Of a DNA stretch of 64,000 bases, positions 16,626-25,787 are shown piece after piece. The notes beneath the pieces were generated by a model. That model searched no databases, was not told the origin of the DNA, and was given only the letters and a program-made list of their open reading frames with translations. Position 1 is the stretch's first letter; each line of letters starts with the position of its first letter. This DNA is from Pedobacter sp. (GTDB lineage Bacteria; Bacteroidota; Bacteroidia; Sphingobacteriales; Sphingobacteriaceae), in assembly GCA_014378705.1 (NCBI GenBank), contig JACMND010000050.1:1-64000 (forward strand), in the 5' to 3' direction. The translations under genes were made by a program, and so were the position numbers.

Positions 16626-19241
16626 CTATATTCCCGCTTCAACGTCCTGATATGCCTGAACAGATTCCAAAGCGTTTGTTACAGAGTCGCCGATAATAGT
16701 GATGAATGACCCTGAAATTACGTGATTAATAGCATGTTTTAACGCCTTTTCACCATCGGGAATAAGCTTAACTGGCATTTCGGGTTTTATTTCTCTGATT
16801 CCTTTTTGCAATAAACCAACGATATCTTCATACGTACGCCCCCGGAGATACTTCTCCTGGCAAATAATAATATCATCAAACATTCTGGCAGAAATACGGC
16901 CTATCTCAATGAGATCTTCATCTCTTCTATCTCCGGTACCGGAAATTAACCCGGTATGATGTTTGGCATCAAGCGTGGCAAGGAAATCTTTGATACCATT
17001 TAACCCGTTCGGATTATGGGCAAAATCTACCATAATTTTAAAATCCTTAAATTCAAAAATATTCATCCGCCCGGGAGTTTGAGCTGCCGACGGTATAAAT
17101 GTTTCTAATGAAAGACGGATATCTTCTATTTTAAATCCCCAAACAAACGTGGCTAAACTGGCCGCTAAAACATTTTGGGTCATAAAACTTACAGTTCCAT
17201 TAAAGGTGATGGGAATATGCGTAACTTTTTCAATCCTGATCTTCCAATCTCCTTTTTTAATTGTAATAAAGCCGTTTTCGTATATAGCGGCGATCCCGCC
17301 TTTACGGCAATGTTCTGATACGACTTTGTTATTCTCATCCAGCGTAAAAAAACCAACATTACATCTTACATCACGTGCCATGCGCACACAGTGTTTATCA
17401 TCGGCGTTTAATATTGCCCAGCCGTCTCGTTTTACAGATCCCACTACAACCTGTTTAACTTTTGCAAGGTCCTCAAGGGTATGAATATCTGAAATGCCCA
17501 AATGATCTTCCTGGATATTGGTTATTACCGCGATATCGCAATTGCTGAACCCGAGGCCGGAACGTAAAATGCCGCCACGGGCAGTTTCCAGTACCGCAAA
17601 TTCCACAGTTGGATCTTTCATTACAAACTCTGCACTTATTGGACCGGTTGTATCACCTTTAAGCAACATGGAGTTTTGTATGTAAACCCCGTCAGAAGTG
17701 GTAAATCCAACTCTGAAACCGTTATTTTTAACAATATGGGCAATTAACCGTGTGGTTGTAGTTTTACCGTTGGTACCTGTAATAGCGATTATTGGAATAC
17801 TGGCAGATTTACCTGCTGGGTAAAGCATATCAATAACCGGTGCAGCAACGTTTCTTGGTAATCCCACACTTGGTGCAAGGTGCATTCTAAAACCTGGAGC
17901 CGCATTAACTTCTAAAACAACTCCCCCATTTTCAGTTAAAGGCTCTGTTAAATTATTAGCCATAATATCAATCCCACAAATGTCCAGCCCAACTATCCGA
18001 GCTATTCTTTCACATATAAAAACGTTTTGGGGATGAACCATATCTGTTACATCAATGGATGTCCCGCCAGTACTAAGGTTGGCTGTAGATTTTAAGCAAA
18101 CCACTTCGTTTTTTAATGGGATTGTATCTAACGTATACCCTTTCTTCTGAAGCAAATCTGTTGTATCACGGTCTACAGTAATATCTGTTAAAACGTTTTC
18201 ATGACCGTATCCTCGTCGGGGGTCTTTGTTTTCAATATCAATAAGCTCCTGGATAGTATGTTTCCCATCAGCAACGACATTTGCCGGCACACGCTGGGCA
18301 GCAGCTACCATGCGGTTATCGATAACCAGAACCCGGAAATCATGGCCGCTGATAAAACTTTCTACAATAACTTTATGAGAATATTTTTGAGCGTATAAAA
18401 AAGCTTCAATAGCTTCTTCCTCTGTTTTAACGTTAATAGTAGCTCCTTTACCGTGATTGCCGTTTAACGGTTTAAATACCAAAGGAAAACCAATGTGATT
18501 GATGGCGTCTTTTAGTGTATCCTGGCTTGAGATTGTTAACCCTTTTGCAACGGGAATGGCCTGTTCTTTTAAAATTTTCTTGGTTTCTTCTTTATTTCCG
18601 GCAATATCAACCGCTATACTGCTGGTTTTATCTGTCATGGTGGCCCGAAAGCGGACCTGGTTTTTGCCGTATCCTAACTGAACCAGCGAACTGCTGTTTA
18701 ATCGGATGTAAGGTATCTTCCGAGCTACGGCTTCATCAATTATCGAAGCCGTACTAGGACCGAACCGTTCTTTTTCACGCATTTTCTTCATGGTTAAAAG
18801 ATCATCTTCAAGATCATATGCTTTATTTTCAATTAGGGCCAGAGCGATATTTACTGCCGCTTCCGCAGCATAGGCACCAACGGATTCTTCGATATAACTG
18901 AAAACCACATTATATATCCCGCTTTGCTTTGTTTCCCGGGTACGGCCAAATCCGGTTTCCATCCCAGCAAGAGATTGGATCTCCAGAGCAATGTGCTCGA
19001 TCACGTGCCCCATCCAGGTTCCTTTTTCAATGCGCTGAAACAATCCTCCGGGAACACCCGGTGAACAACGATGGGTAATTAAGCTGGGTATGAGTTCTTC
19101 TATGCGATCTCTGAATCCCGGAATCAGATTTGTAGGCGATTGTTCGAGATCCTCCAAATCGAGGCGCATTTGAATCAGTTTTTTCCGGCGGATTGACCAA
19201 ATGTTGGGGCCTTTAAGAACCTGTATACCAAGTATTTTCAT
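16626..19241 (-). CDS. cphA: Cyanophycin synthetase
   Basis: An 871-residue enzyme that builds multi-L-arginyl-poly-L-aspartate from Asp, Arg and ATP. Three parts are visible. An N-terminal domain (1-160) contains GTWMGHVIEHIALEIQSLAG. An ATP-grasp domain (about 160-480) contains KPLNGNHGKGATINVKTEEEA and VLEVNAAPGFRMH. A Mur-ligase-like domain (about 485-871) contains the P-loop GTNGKTTTTR and ARGGILRSGLGFSNCD. The length matches two-substrate CphA1 (about 875). Cyanophycinase and an isoaspartyl peptidase are encoded divergently next door, giving synthesis and breakdown together. All P-loop residues look intact. Confidence 0.96.
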   Translation of the reverse strand: MKILGIQVLKGPNIWSIRRKKLIQMRLDLEDLEQSPTNLIPGFRDRIEELIPSLITHRCSPGVPGGLFQRIEKGTWMGHVIEHIALEIQSLAGMETGFGRTRETKQSGIYNVVFSYIEESVGAYAAEAAVNIALALIENKAYDLEDDLLTMKKMREKERFGPSTASIIDEAVARKIPYIRLNSSSLVQLGYGKNQVRFRATMTDKTSSIAVDIAGNKEETKKILKEQAIPVAKGLTISSQDTLKDAINHIGFPLVFKPLNGNHGKGATINVKTEEEAIEAFLYAQKYSHKVIVESFISGHDFRVLVIDNRMVAAAQRVPANVVADGKHTIQELIDIENKDPRRGYGHENVLTDITVDRDTTDLLQKKGYTLDTIPLKNEVVCLKSTANLSTGGTSIDVTDMVHPQNVFICERIARIVGLDICGIDIMANNLTEPLTENGGVVLEVNAAPGFRMHLAPSVGLPRNVAAPVIDMLYPAGKSASIPIIAITGTNGKTTTTRLIAHIVKNNGFRVGFTTSDGVYIQNSMLLKGDTTGPISAEFVMKDPTVEFAVLETARGGILRSGLGFSNCDIAVITNIQEDHLGISDIHTLEDLAKVKQVVVGSVKRDGWAILNADDKHCVRMARDVRCNVGFFTLDENNKVVSEHCRKGGIAAIYENGFITIKKGDWKIRIEKVTHIPITFNGTVSFMTQNVLAASLATFVWGFKIEDIRLSLETFIPSAAQTPGRMNIFEFKDFKIMVDFAHNPNGLNGIKDFLATLDAKHHTGLISGTGDRRDEDLIEIGRISARMFDDIIICQEKYLRGRTYEDIVGLLQKGIREIKPEMPVKLIPDGEKALKHAINHVISGSFITIIGDSVTNALESVQAYQDVEAGI

Positions 19242-19467
19242 TAGATAAATATGTTTTAGTTGGTGATGACGTTTAAAAGTTTTTTATAAAGTCTGCTTAA
19301 TGAAATAAAGCAAAATTTAAACTTTTCATCAAAACAATCATGTCAGACAAGTGCTAAAGCTAAAATTAAAAGCTATTAAAATAATATCAGTTCATAAACC
19401 GTGTTGAATATATAAAGTTTTGTGCATAAGTTTTATAACTTATGTATTAACTTTTAAGACTGAGTTC

Positions 19468-19475
19468 TATATTTG
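19468..19475 (+). promoter_or_regulatory. Candidate -7 box (TATATTTG) for cphB
   Basis: TATATTTG matches TAnnTTTG and lies 25 bases before the cphB start. It sits in the 259-bp divergent cphA-cphB region, which is otherwise AT-rich and shows no other clear site. No good -33 TTG is present at the right distance. Confidence 0.5.
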
Positions 19476-19500
19476 ATTTTGTTGTACAAATTTCAAAATT

Positions 19501-20403
19501 ATGGTTCCAAAAGGTAAGCTCGTTATTATTGGCGGTGCGGTAGATCTGGGAAGTTCGCTAAATTTTAATGAGAATATAAACCATCCTCATTACATCAAGT
19601 TTTTTGAGAAAGGTATTTTGAAACGCGTGATCATGGAATCAGCAAAAGCCGAAAATTCTGTTGTAGAAGTAATTACAACGGCTTCCCAAATTCCGGATAT
19701 CGTTGGTGTAGAATACATTAAATCATTTAATCAGCTACAAGTTTACAATGTAAACGTACTTCATATTAAAAGCCGCGAAGACGCCAATAATCAAGAATAC
19801 ATTGAACGCCTTGAAAGAGCGGATGTTTTAATGTTTAGTGGAGGTGACCAGCTCCGTTTAAGCTCCATATTTGGTGGAACCCCTTTTCTTCAGCTTGTAA
19901 AAAAAAAATATGAACATGATCAGTTTTTAATTGCAGGTACTTCTGCAGGCGCTGCGGCGGCTTCTACCAATATGATTTATCGCGGCAGCAGCAGTGAGGC
20001 TTTAGTTAAAGGCGAAGTTCAGATTACAGCAGGCCTGGGTTTTATAGATTCTGTAATTATTGATACCCATTTTGTGCAACGCGGCCGGATTGGACGTCTA
20101 TTTTACGCCGTAGCCAGTAATCCCGGGATGCTGGGAATTGGGTTGGGAGAAGATGCCGGCCTATTAATCACTAACGGAAACACGATGGAGGCCATCGGCT
20201 CAGGTCTAACTATTTTGGTTGATGGACGGTACATTAGTGAAACAAGTATATATGATGTAGATATGGGTTCACCGGTTTCAATTGATAATTTAAGAGTACA
20301 TGTGATGTCAATTTTTGATAAATACGATCTTCATAAACACGAGCTTAAAATAAATAAAGCTATTAAGGTAGAAGATGGAGTTTTTATCAGGGATAAACAA
20401 TAA
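19501..20403 (+). CDS. cphB: Cyanophycinase
   Basis: A 300-residue serine exopeptidase of the S51 family that cuts cyanophycin into beta-Asp-Arg dipeptides. The nucleophile is Ser148 in AGTSAGAAAAS. Conserved SGGDQLRLSSIFGGTPF (about 117-133) and the His region IDTHFVQRGRIGRLF are present. The length is close to Synechocystis CphB (about 270-300). No signal peptide is evident, so it works in the cytoplasm on stored granules. It is divergent from cphA and five bases upstream of the dipeptidase gene, forming the degradative arm. Confidence 0.95.
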   Translation: MVPKGKLVIIGGAVDLGSSLNFNENINHPHYIKFFEKGILKRVIMESAKAENSVVEVITTASQIPDIVGVEYIKSFNQLQVYNVNVLHIKSREDANNQEYIERLERADVLMFSGGDQLRLSSIFGGTPFLQLVKKKYEHDQFLIAGTSAGAAAASTNMIYRGSSSEALVKGEVQITAGLGFIDSVIIDTHFVQRGRIGRLFYAVASNPGMLGIGLGEDAGLLITNGNTMEAIGSGLTILVDGRYISETSIYDVDMGSPVSIDNLRVHVMSIFDKYDLHKHELKINKAIKVEDGVFIRDKQ

Positions 20404-20408
20404 TTAAG

Positions 20409-21254
20409 ATGGCTAAACTTATTATTCACGGCGGATTTTTCAGTGAATCTGGCACCAATAACGATATCAAAAAGGCGAAGCAAAATGCCCTTTCTCAAAT
20501 TGTAATTGAATCTTACCAGTATTTAAAAAACCATACTGCTGTTCAAACGGTGGTTTTTGCGGTTTCGTTGCTTGAGGATAACGAGCTTTTTAACGCCGGA
20601 TTTGGGTCGCAAATACAAAGCGATGGTAAGATTAGGTTAAGTGCTTCAATAATGGATGGCAAAACAAAAAAATTTGCCGGGGTGATCAACATTCAGGATG
20701 TAAAAAATCCGGTACAAATTGCTGAAAAACTATTAGCGGCGCAAGACAGCGTTTTAAGTGGGGAAGGAGCTTTAGCTTTCGCCAGAAAGAACGGGTTCGT
20801 TAATTTTAATCCTGAAACCAAAGAGAGAAGGCAGGGTTACCAGGATAAACTTGAACAACTCTCCCGTAAAGGAACGGTGGGTTGTGTTGCACTTGATGCA
20901 AGTGGTTACCTCGCCGCTGCCACCTCTACAGGGGGGAAAGGTTTTGAAATGCCCTGTAGAGTAAGCGATTCGGCAACTGTAGCGGGTAATTACGCCACGC
21001 AAGATGCGGCCATATCCTGCACCGGTGTTGGCGAAGATATTGTAAGTGCCGCTCTGGCAGCTAAAATAGTTACGCGTGTAGCAGACGGATTTTCTTTGAA
21101 AGATGCTTCTGACAAATCATTTATGGAATTAGAAACATATGATGGGTTTGCCGGAATCATCGGGATTACCGCCCAAGGTGAAATACATCATTGCGATTCG
21201 CATCCATATATGGTATGGGCATCTTTTGATTCTAAATTAGAAGTGTTTGATTAA
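20409..21254 (+). CDS. iaaA: Isoaspartyl peptidase / L-asparaginase (Ntn-hydrolase)
   Basis: A 281-residue plant-type asparaginase/isoaspartyl peptidase, self-cleaved at Thr156 in RKGTVGCVALD to give two subunits. Other conserved blocks are the N-terminal HGGF in place of the usual HGGAG, NAGFGSQIQSDGKI, SDSATVAGNYA and SCTGVGEDIV. It should hydrolyse the beta-Asp-Arg dipeptides released by cyanophycinase to aspartate and arginine. The gene follows cphB after five bases, so the pair is co-transcribed. It is slightly shorter than E. coli IaaA (321) because the linker before the cleavage site is short. Confidence 0.9.
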   Translation: MAKLIIHGGFFSESGTNNDIKKAKQNALSQIVIESYQYLKNHTAVQTVVFAVSLLEDNELFNAGFGSQIQSDGKIRLSASIMDGKTKKFAGVINIQDVKNPVQIAEKLLAAQDSVLSGEGALAFARKNGFVNFNPETKERRQGYQDKLEQLSRKGTVGCVALDASGYLAAATSTGGKGFEMPCRVSDSATVAGNYATQDAAISCTGVGEDIVSAALAAKIVTRVADGFSLKDASDKSFMELETYDGFAGIIGITAQGEIHHCDSHPYMVWASFDSKLEVFD

Positions 21255-21281
21255 GAATACAAAAGCTAATTTTTATAAATT

Positions 21282-23594
21282 TTATTTGAGATTTAGTGGC
21301 ATAAACAACCCGACAGAAACATTGCGCCCTTGGTTGTAATAGCCCTCGTTGGGGTTGCCTTCGTCTAAACGCCCTGGCTTAAACCGGCTTAGATGATCGT
21401 AATATGCTTTATTAAAAAGATTGTTTGCCGATATATTAAGTCTCAAAGGCTGTTTGTTAAGCATTAAGGTAGTGCCCATAGATGCATTTACCAATGTATA
21501 ACCAGGGGTTGGGGTTTCAAACCGGTCGACCCTGTTTTGTCGGAAAACATTATCAAGCCGTACTGCCAGATAAGATTTTCTTGAAAAGCCGCCAATCTTT
21601 GGCTCTAGCTTAATTTCATTTCGTAAAGCGGCAGCCGGTATAAAAGGCAATGCGGTATTTGTTTCTTTATTTTGGGCATGGGTAAAAGAGAAACTGTTTT
21701 CAAAATGGAAGCTTTCTACCGGATGAATAGTTAAAGCAGCTTCGGCCCCGTATAAATTAGCATTGGCCTGAACGAATCGAAACACAGGATAATTTTTACC
21801 ATCCACATCAATAATCTCAGAATTACGTTGGCTGCTGAAAATATAATTTGCTATATAATTATTAAATACACCAAGGCTTGCCTGAATTTTACCGCTGCTT
21901 AATTCCAATGCAGCATCACCATAAAAACTATTTTCAGGCTTCAGGTTATTATTTCCTATTTCGTACCTGAATGTTCCTTCATGAATACCATCAGCACTTA
22001 ACTCAGCAATATTCGGTGAACGGAAGGCACTGCCCAGGTTACTTTTAAAATTAAGGAATTCATTAAATTCATAGGTAAAGCCTGCTGCTCCGGAAAGGTT
22101 AGAAAAGCGGTTATTAAAATTGTTAAACTTTGGCTGGCCATCTTGCAACATTTCAATTCCTGTAATATTTCTATAGTCATAGCGGGCACCGAAGTTAAAT
22201 GTGCTTTTTAACCATGTCCTTTTCAAATAAGTAAAAATCCCAATGTCATTCGCTTTGTAATCTGGGATCAATAATTCTGCGGCCCGGTTCTTATTTTCCT
22301 GGAACGAACCGGCAAGACCAATTACAGGTTCCCATCCTTTTGCTTCTTTTAAAAAGTATTTTAAATCATAAGAGAAAGTTTTTAGATCAAAAAATAGAGA
22401 TGGGTCATTGCCGGCTACTGCAATTTCCCGGCGCTGATTGTTTTGAAAAGCAAGGGTAGTATGCAGGTGGTTATCCCCGAAAAGAAGATTACTGTTTAAT
22501 GCTATTTTGTAATGCCTGATGTTTTGAAAAGGAAGAAACAAGTTACGGTCCTTAAGAGCTTCATTGCTGATTATCCCACCTTGCGCATCTTCAAACTGAC
22601 CGTATACATTGCGTGAAAAGTTAGGAAGACCGATATTATTCTTAAAACTTGACAAATTTAGGTGGGCAAACCCCCAACGCTTATTCAGACCAAGCTGACT
22701 GCTTAAACTAGTTTCGTTATAACCTGTATTCGCAATTCTCCCGCCTGGTGCATTGTAACTATACGCGTTTTTGTAAGAGCCTCTCCCTTGCCAAATAAAA
22801 CCATTGGAATTTCCCTGAAGCATAACCGAATTGCCAGTTAAACCATTATTACCAGAATAGTTGCTCAGTAATTCTGCTCTTATCTTTCCTTCGGGTGCGG
22901 GCAGTGGTTCTAAAATGTTGATCACCCCGCCAAGCGCATCAGATCCGTAAAGTAAACTGGCCGCACCCCGCAAAACTTCCACCCTGCCGGCATTAAACTG
23001 GTCAGCCTCAAGCCCATGTTCATCTCCCCATTGCTGGCCTTCTTGTTTGGCACCATCAATTAATGTCAGAACCCGGTTATAACTTAAACCTCTGATAACG
23101 GGTTTTGATATACCGCCGCCGGTTGTTATTTGAGATACACCGGGCACTTTAGCAATGGCATCAATTAAACTTCCTGAAGGGTTATTTATCAATTGATCTC
23201 TGGAAACAGCGGTAACAGCAGTGCTGTTTTTTCGGTTATCAGTACTAAAAGCAGTACCGGTTATCACAACTTCCCTGGCTTCAATTACGCTGGGATAAAG
23301 ACCGATTTCCAACACGTTTCCAATAGATAAATCAATGTTCCGGGTAAGTGTTTTATAGCCTAAGTAAGTTACCTCAATCAAAAATTTTCCTTTGGCTGGT
23401 ACATTTCTAAACGTAAATTCACCGTTCATGTCGGCTATTGAGGAGATCCGAAGATCAGGTATCGAAATGGTTGCCCCTGCAAGTGCTTCTTTGGTATTCG
23501 CATCAATCACCTTGCCTGATACGGTTCTTAAAGATGAAAAAGCAGAAGTATTGTAAAATATAAAAAACGCAACTAAAATGATTCTTAAATTCAT
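21282..23594 (-). CDS. TonB-dependent outer-membrane receptor (probably metal uptake)
   Basis: A 770-residue TonB-dependent receptor. It has a signal peptide (about 1-19), a carboxypeptidase-regulatory-like domain (about 24-105: VSGKVIDANTKEALAGATISI), a plug domain (about 110-225) and a 22-strand barrel that closes with VSVGLFMPLNLK. The plug contains QEGQQWGDEHGLEADQF, a stretch I associate with ZnuD-like metal receptors, followed by VEVLRGAASLLYGSDALGGV. It is downstream of a small His/Cys-rich protein gene in a probable operon. Zinc or another metal is the favoured substrate, but a siderophore or small carbohydrate is not excluded. Confidence 0.85.
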   Translation of the reverse strand: MNLRIILVAFFIFYNTSAFSSLRTVSGKVIDANTKEALAGATISIPDLRISSIADMNGEFTFRNVPAKGKFLIEVTYLGYKTLTRNIDLSIGNVLEIGLYPSVIEAREVVITGTAFSTDNRKNSTAVTAVSRDQLINNPSGSLIDAIAKVPGVSQITTGGGISKPVIRGLSYNRVLTLIDGAKQEGQQWGDEHGLEADQFNAGRVEVLRGAASLLYGSDALGGVINILEPLPAPEGKIRAELLSNYSGNNGLTGNSVMLQGNSNGFIWQGRGSYKNAYSYNAPGGRIANTGYNETSLSSQLGLNKRWGFAHLNLSSFKNNIGLPNFSRNVYGQFEDAQGGIISNEALKDRNLFLPFQNIRHYKIALNSNLLFGDNHLHTTLAFQNNQRREIAVAGNDPSLFFDLKTFSYDLKYFLKEAKGWEPVIGLAGSFQENKNRAAELLIPDYKANDIGIFTYLKRTWLKSTFNFGARYDYRNITGIEMLQDGQPKFNNFNNRFSNLSGAAGFTYEFNEFLNFKSNLGSAFRSPNIAELSADGIHEGTFRYEIGNNNLKPENSFYGDAALELSSGKIQASLGVFNNYIANYIFSSQRNSEIIDVDGKNYPVFRFVQANANLYGAEAALTIHPVESFHFENSFSFTHAQNKETNTALPFIPAAALRNEIKLEPKIGGFSRKSYLAVRLDNVFRQNRVDRFETPTPGYTLVNASMGTTLMLNKQPLRLNISANNLFNKAYYDHLSRFKPGRLDEGNPNEGYYNQGRNVSVGLFMPLNLK

Positions 23595-23648
23595 GGGAAT
23601 AAAAACTAGTTAGTAAATGATTATTCGCCTTGGCGAAAATTAACAGAA

Positions 23649-23996
23649 CTAATCAGCTTGTGGAGGACCCCGAAGTGTTGGAAGAAGGCATTTTAAGAAA
23701 TAGCCAGTGACTTCATTTTCGGCGAAAATACGAACAACAGGAAGGTCATTTATTTTTTCATAAACTTCCGTGGTAGTAAAATGAGTATCAAAATGAATGG
23801 CGCATATCCAACAAAAACTTTTAGTTGTTGAAAGATGAAAAGAATGATGGCAGGGCTTATTAGTCTGGGCTTCCTTACAAACGCGTTGTTCTGAGGCGTG
23901 ATTATGTAAAAAATCTAGGGGCAGTACCGTAACTGAAAAGAACAGTAACAGACCAATTGAAATGCTTATGCCAAACGGTTTTTTAATACCTTTCAT
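23649..23996 (-). CDS. Small membrane-anchored or secreted His/Cys-rich protein (unknown function)
   Basis: A 115-residue protein with one hydrophobic N-terminal helix (about 9-29) that may be a signal or anchor, then His and Cys clusters. Visible candidates are H31, H33, C40, C49, H50, H51, H54, a CWIC pair at 62-65, H68, H72 and C103. The tail reads LRGPPQAD, like many small Bacteroidota proteins next to metal receptors. It lies 54 bases upstream of the TonB receptor gene and shares its strand, so the two are likely one operon. A periplasmic metal-binding role is inferred only; no family was recognised with certainty. Confidence 0.65.
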   Translation of the reverse strand: MKGIKKPFGISISIGLLLFFSVTVLPLDFLHNHASEQRVCKEAQTNKPCHHSFHLSTTKSFCWICAIHFDTHFTTTEVYEKINDLPVVRIFAENEVTGYFLKCLLPTLRGPPQAD

Positions 23997-24009
23997 TTAC
24001 TTACCGATG

Positions 24010-24017
24010 CAAATATA
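24010..24017 (-). promoter_or_regulatory. Candidate -7 box (TATATTTG) for the His/Cys-rich protein - TonB receptor operon
   Basis: On the minus strand this reads TATATTTG, matching TAnnTTTG, 13 bases upstream of the ATG at 23996. A second consensus element for hutU faces the other way 31 bases later, so the 85-bp spacer carries two divergent promoters. Confidence 0.5.
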
Positions 24018-24048
24018 TACATCATATCATTCATTTTGTTTAATAGTT

Positions 24049-24056
24049 TATTTTTG
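24049..24056 (+). promoter_or_regulatory. Candidate -7 box (TATTTTTG) for hutU
   Basis: TATTTTTG fits TAnnTTTG and lies 25 bases before the hutU start at 24082. No -33 element at normal spacing was found. Confidence 0.45.
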
Positions 24057-24081
24057 AATAAGTAACAAAACCAGTACTTCC

Positions 24082-25758
24082 ATGATCTACACCCAGGCAA
24101 CACTAAATTTATCCCAAAGAAATACGCCAACCGGAACGAAATTGAACTGCAAAGGCTGGGTCCAGGAAGCAGCTTTGCGCATGCTGTTAAACAACCTGGA
24201 TCCTGACGTTGCAGAAAGGCCACAGGAATTAATTGTGTATGGGGGCAGGGGCAAAGCAGCCCGTAATCCAGAAGCATTGGAATTAATTATTAAAGCTTTA
24301 AAAGATTTGGAAGAAGACGAAACCTTGCTGATACAATCCGGGAAAGCGGTCGGCATTTTACCAACTCATAAAAATGCGCCTCGGATACTAATCAGTAATT
24401 CGCAACTGGTTCCATTTTGGGCCACGCAAAAGCATTTCGATGAGCTGGAGGATAAAGGGTTAATGATGTATGGCCAAATGACAGCCGGATCCTGGATTTA
24501 TATCGGTTCGCAAGGCATCATCCAGGGAACTTATGAAACCTATGCTGAACTTTCACGGCAATATTTTAAGGGATCGTTAAAAGGGACTTTATCTGTTACG
24601 GCTGGTTTAGGCGGGATGGGTGGTGCACAACCATTGGCTATAACCATGAATGAAGGTGTTTGCCTTGCAGCGGAAGTAGAAGAATGGCGAATAAGAAAAC
24701 GGCTTGAAACCAAGTACATTGATGAAATTGAACTTGATATTGACACAGCTATTGACCGGGCTTTGAAATACAAAGCAGAAGGCAAAGCAATTTCTATTGG
24801 TGTAGTTTGTAATGCGGTTGAATTATTGCAGCGGCTTATCAACCGGAATATTACACCAGATACGCTCACTGATCAAACCTCGGCACATGACCCGTTAATT
24901 GGCTATTTCCCGGAAGGTTTAGATGTTGAGCAGGCTAAAATTTTAAGAAAATTTAATCCGGATGAATACGTTAAACGCTCTTACGAAACGATGGCCAGGC
25001 ACGTTAATCAAATGCTGTTGCTAAAAAAACGTGGCGCTGTAACATTTGATTACGGAAATAATTTACGAGGACGTGCTTTAGAAGCAGGTGTGATGAATGC
25101 TTTTGATTACCCGGGATTTGTCCCGGCATATATTCGTCCGCTTTTTTGCGAAGGAAAAGGTCCTTTTCGCTGGGCTGCGTTGAGCGGTGATCCGCAGGAT
25201 ATTTATGAAACCGATAAATTGATCCTTGAACTTTTCCCCGAAAACGAAGGATTGAAACGCTGGATAACTTTGGCCCAAGAAAGGATTGCATTCCAGGGGT
25301 TACCTGCCAGAATTTGCTGGCTTGGGCAGGGGGAAAGGGAAAAAGTAGGACTGGCCTTTAATAAACTTGTTGCGGATGGAAAGGTAAAGGCGCCATTAGT
25401 TATCGGCCGGGATCATTTAGACACTGGTTCGGTTGCTTCTCCGTACCGCGAAACCGAAGCAATGAAAGATGGTTCTGATGCGGTGGCAGACTGGCCGGTT
25501 CTGAATGCGCTGATCAATACCGCAGGCGGTGCCAGTTGGGTTTCTTTACATCATGGCGGCGGTGTAGGTATCGGGTATTCCATTCACGCCGGTATGGTTA
25601 TCGTGGCCGATGGAACTGAGGATGCGGCACACAGAATTAAACGAGTTTTGCATAATGATCCCGCCATGGGGGTTATCCGTCATGCGGATGCAGGTTATGA
25701 TATTGCGATGGATACCGCCCGAATGCATAAACTAGATTTAAAGGAGAGGTTAGCATAA
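24082..25758 (+). CDS. hutU: Urocanate hydratase (urocanase)
   Basis: A 558-residue cytoplasmic enzyme that converts urocanate to imidazolone propionate, the second step of histidine degradation, with tightly bound NAD as electrophile. Family blocks seen are the NAD-binding [10 protein letters not shown] (about 53-62), [39 protein letters not shown] and [12 protein letters not shown]. The length equals that of known enzymes (about 555). It is separate from hutI and hutG (8 kb away) and no hutH is in the window. Transcription is toward the convergent T9SS cargo gene, whose end is 29 bases away. Confidence 0.96.
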   Translation: MIYTQATLNLSQRNTPTGTKLNCKGWVQEAALRMLLNNLDPDVAERPQELIVYGGRGKAARNPEALELIIKALKDLEEDETLLIQSGKAVGILPTHKNAPRILISNSQLVPFWATQKHFDELEDKGLMMYGQMTAGSWIYIGSQGIIQGTYETYAELSRQYFKGSLKGTLSVTAGLGGMGGAQPLAITMNEGVCLAAEVEEWRIRKRLETKYIDEIELDIDTAIDRALKYKAEGKAISIGVVCNAVELLQRLINRNITPDTLTDQTSAHDPLIGYFPEGLDVEQAKILRKFNPDEYVKRSYETMARHVNQMLLLKKRGAVTFDYGNNLRGRALEAGVMNAFDYPGFVPAYIRPLFCEGKGPFRWAALSGDPQDIYETDKLILELFPENEGLKRWITLAQERIAFQGLPARICWLGQGEREKVGLAFNKLVADGKVKAPLVIGRDHLDTGSVASPYRETEAMKDGSDAVADWPVLNALINTAGGASWVSLHHGGGVGIGYSIHAGMVIVADGTEDAAHRIKRVLHNDPAMGVIRHADAGYDIAMDTARMHKLDLKERLA

Positions 25759-25787
25759 ATAACGTGCCCTGCTCTAAAATTAAGCAA

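Noticed and set aside
24087-25291. Several open frames antisense to hutU
   Set aside because: They reflect codon bias on the opposite strand; no starts or family match.
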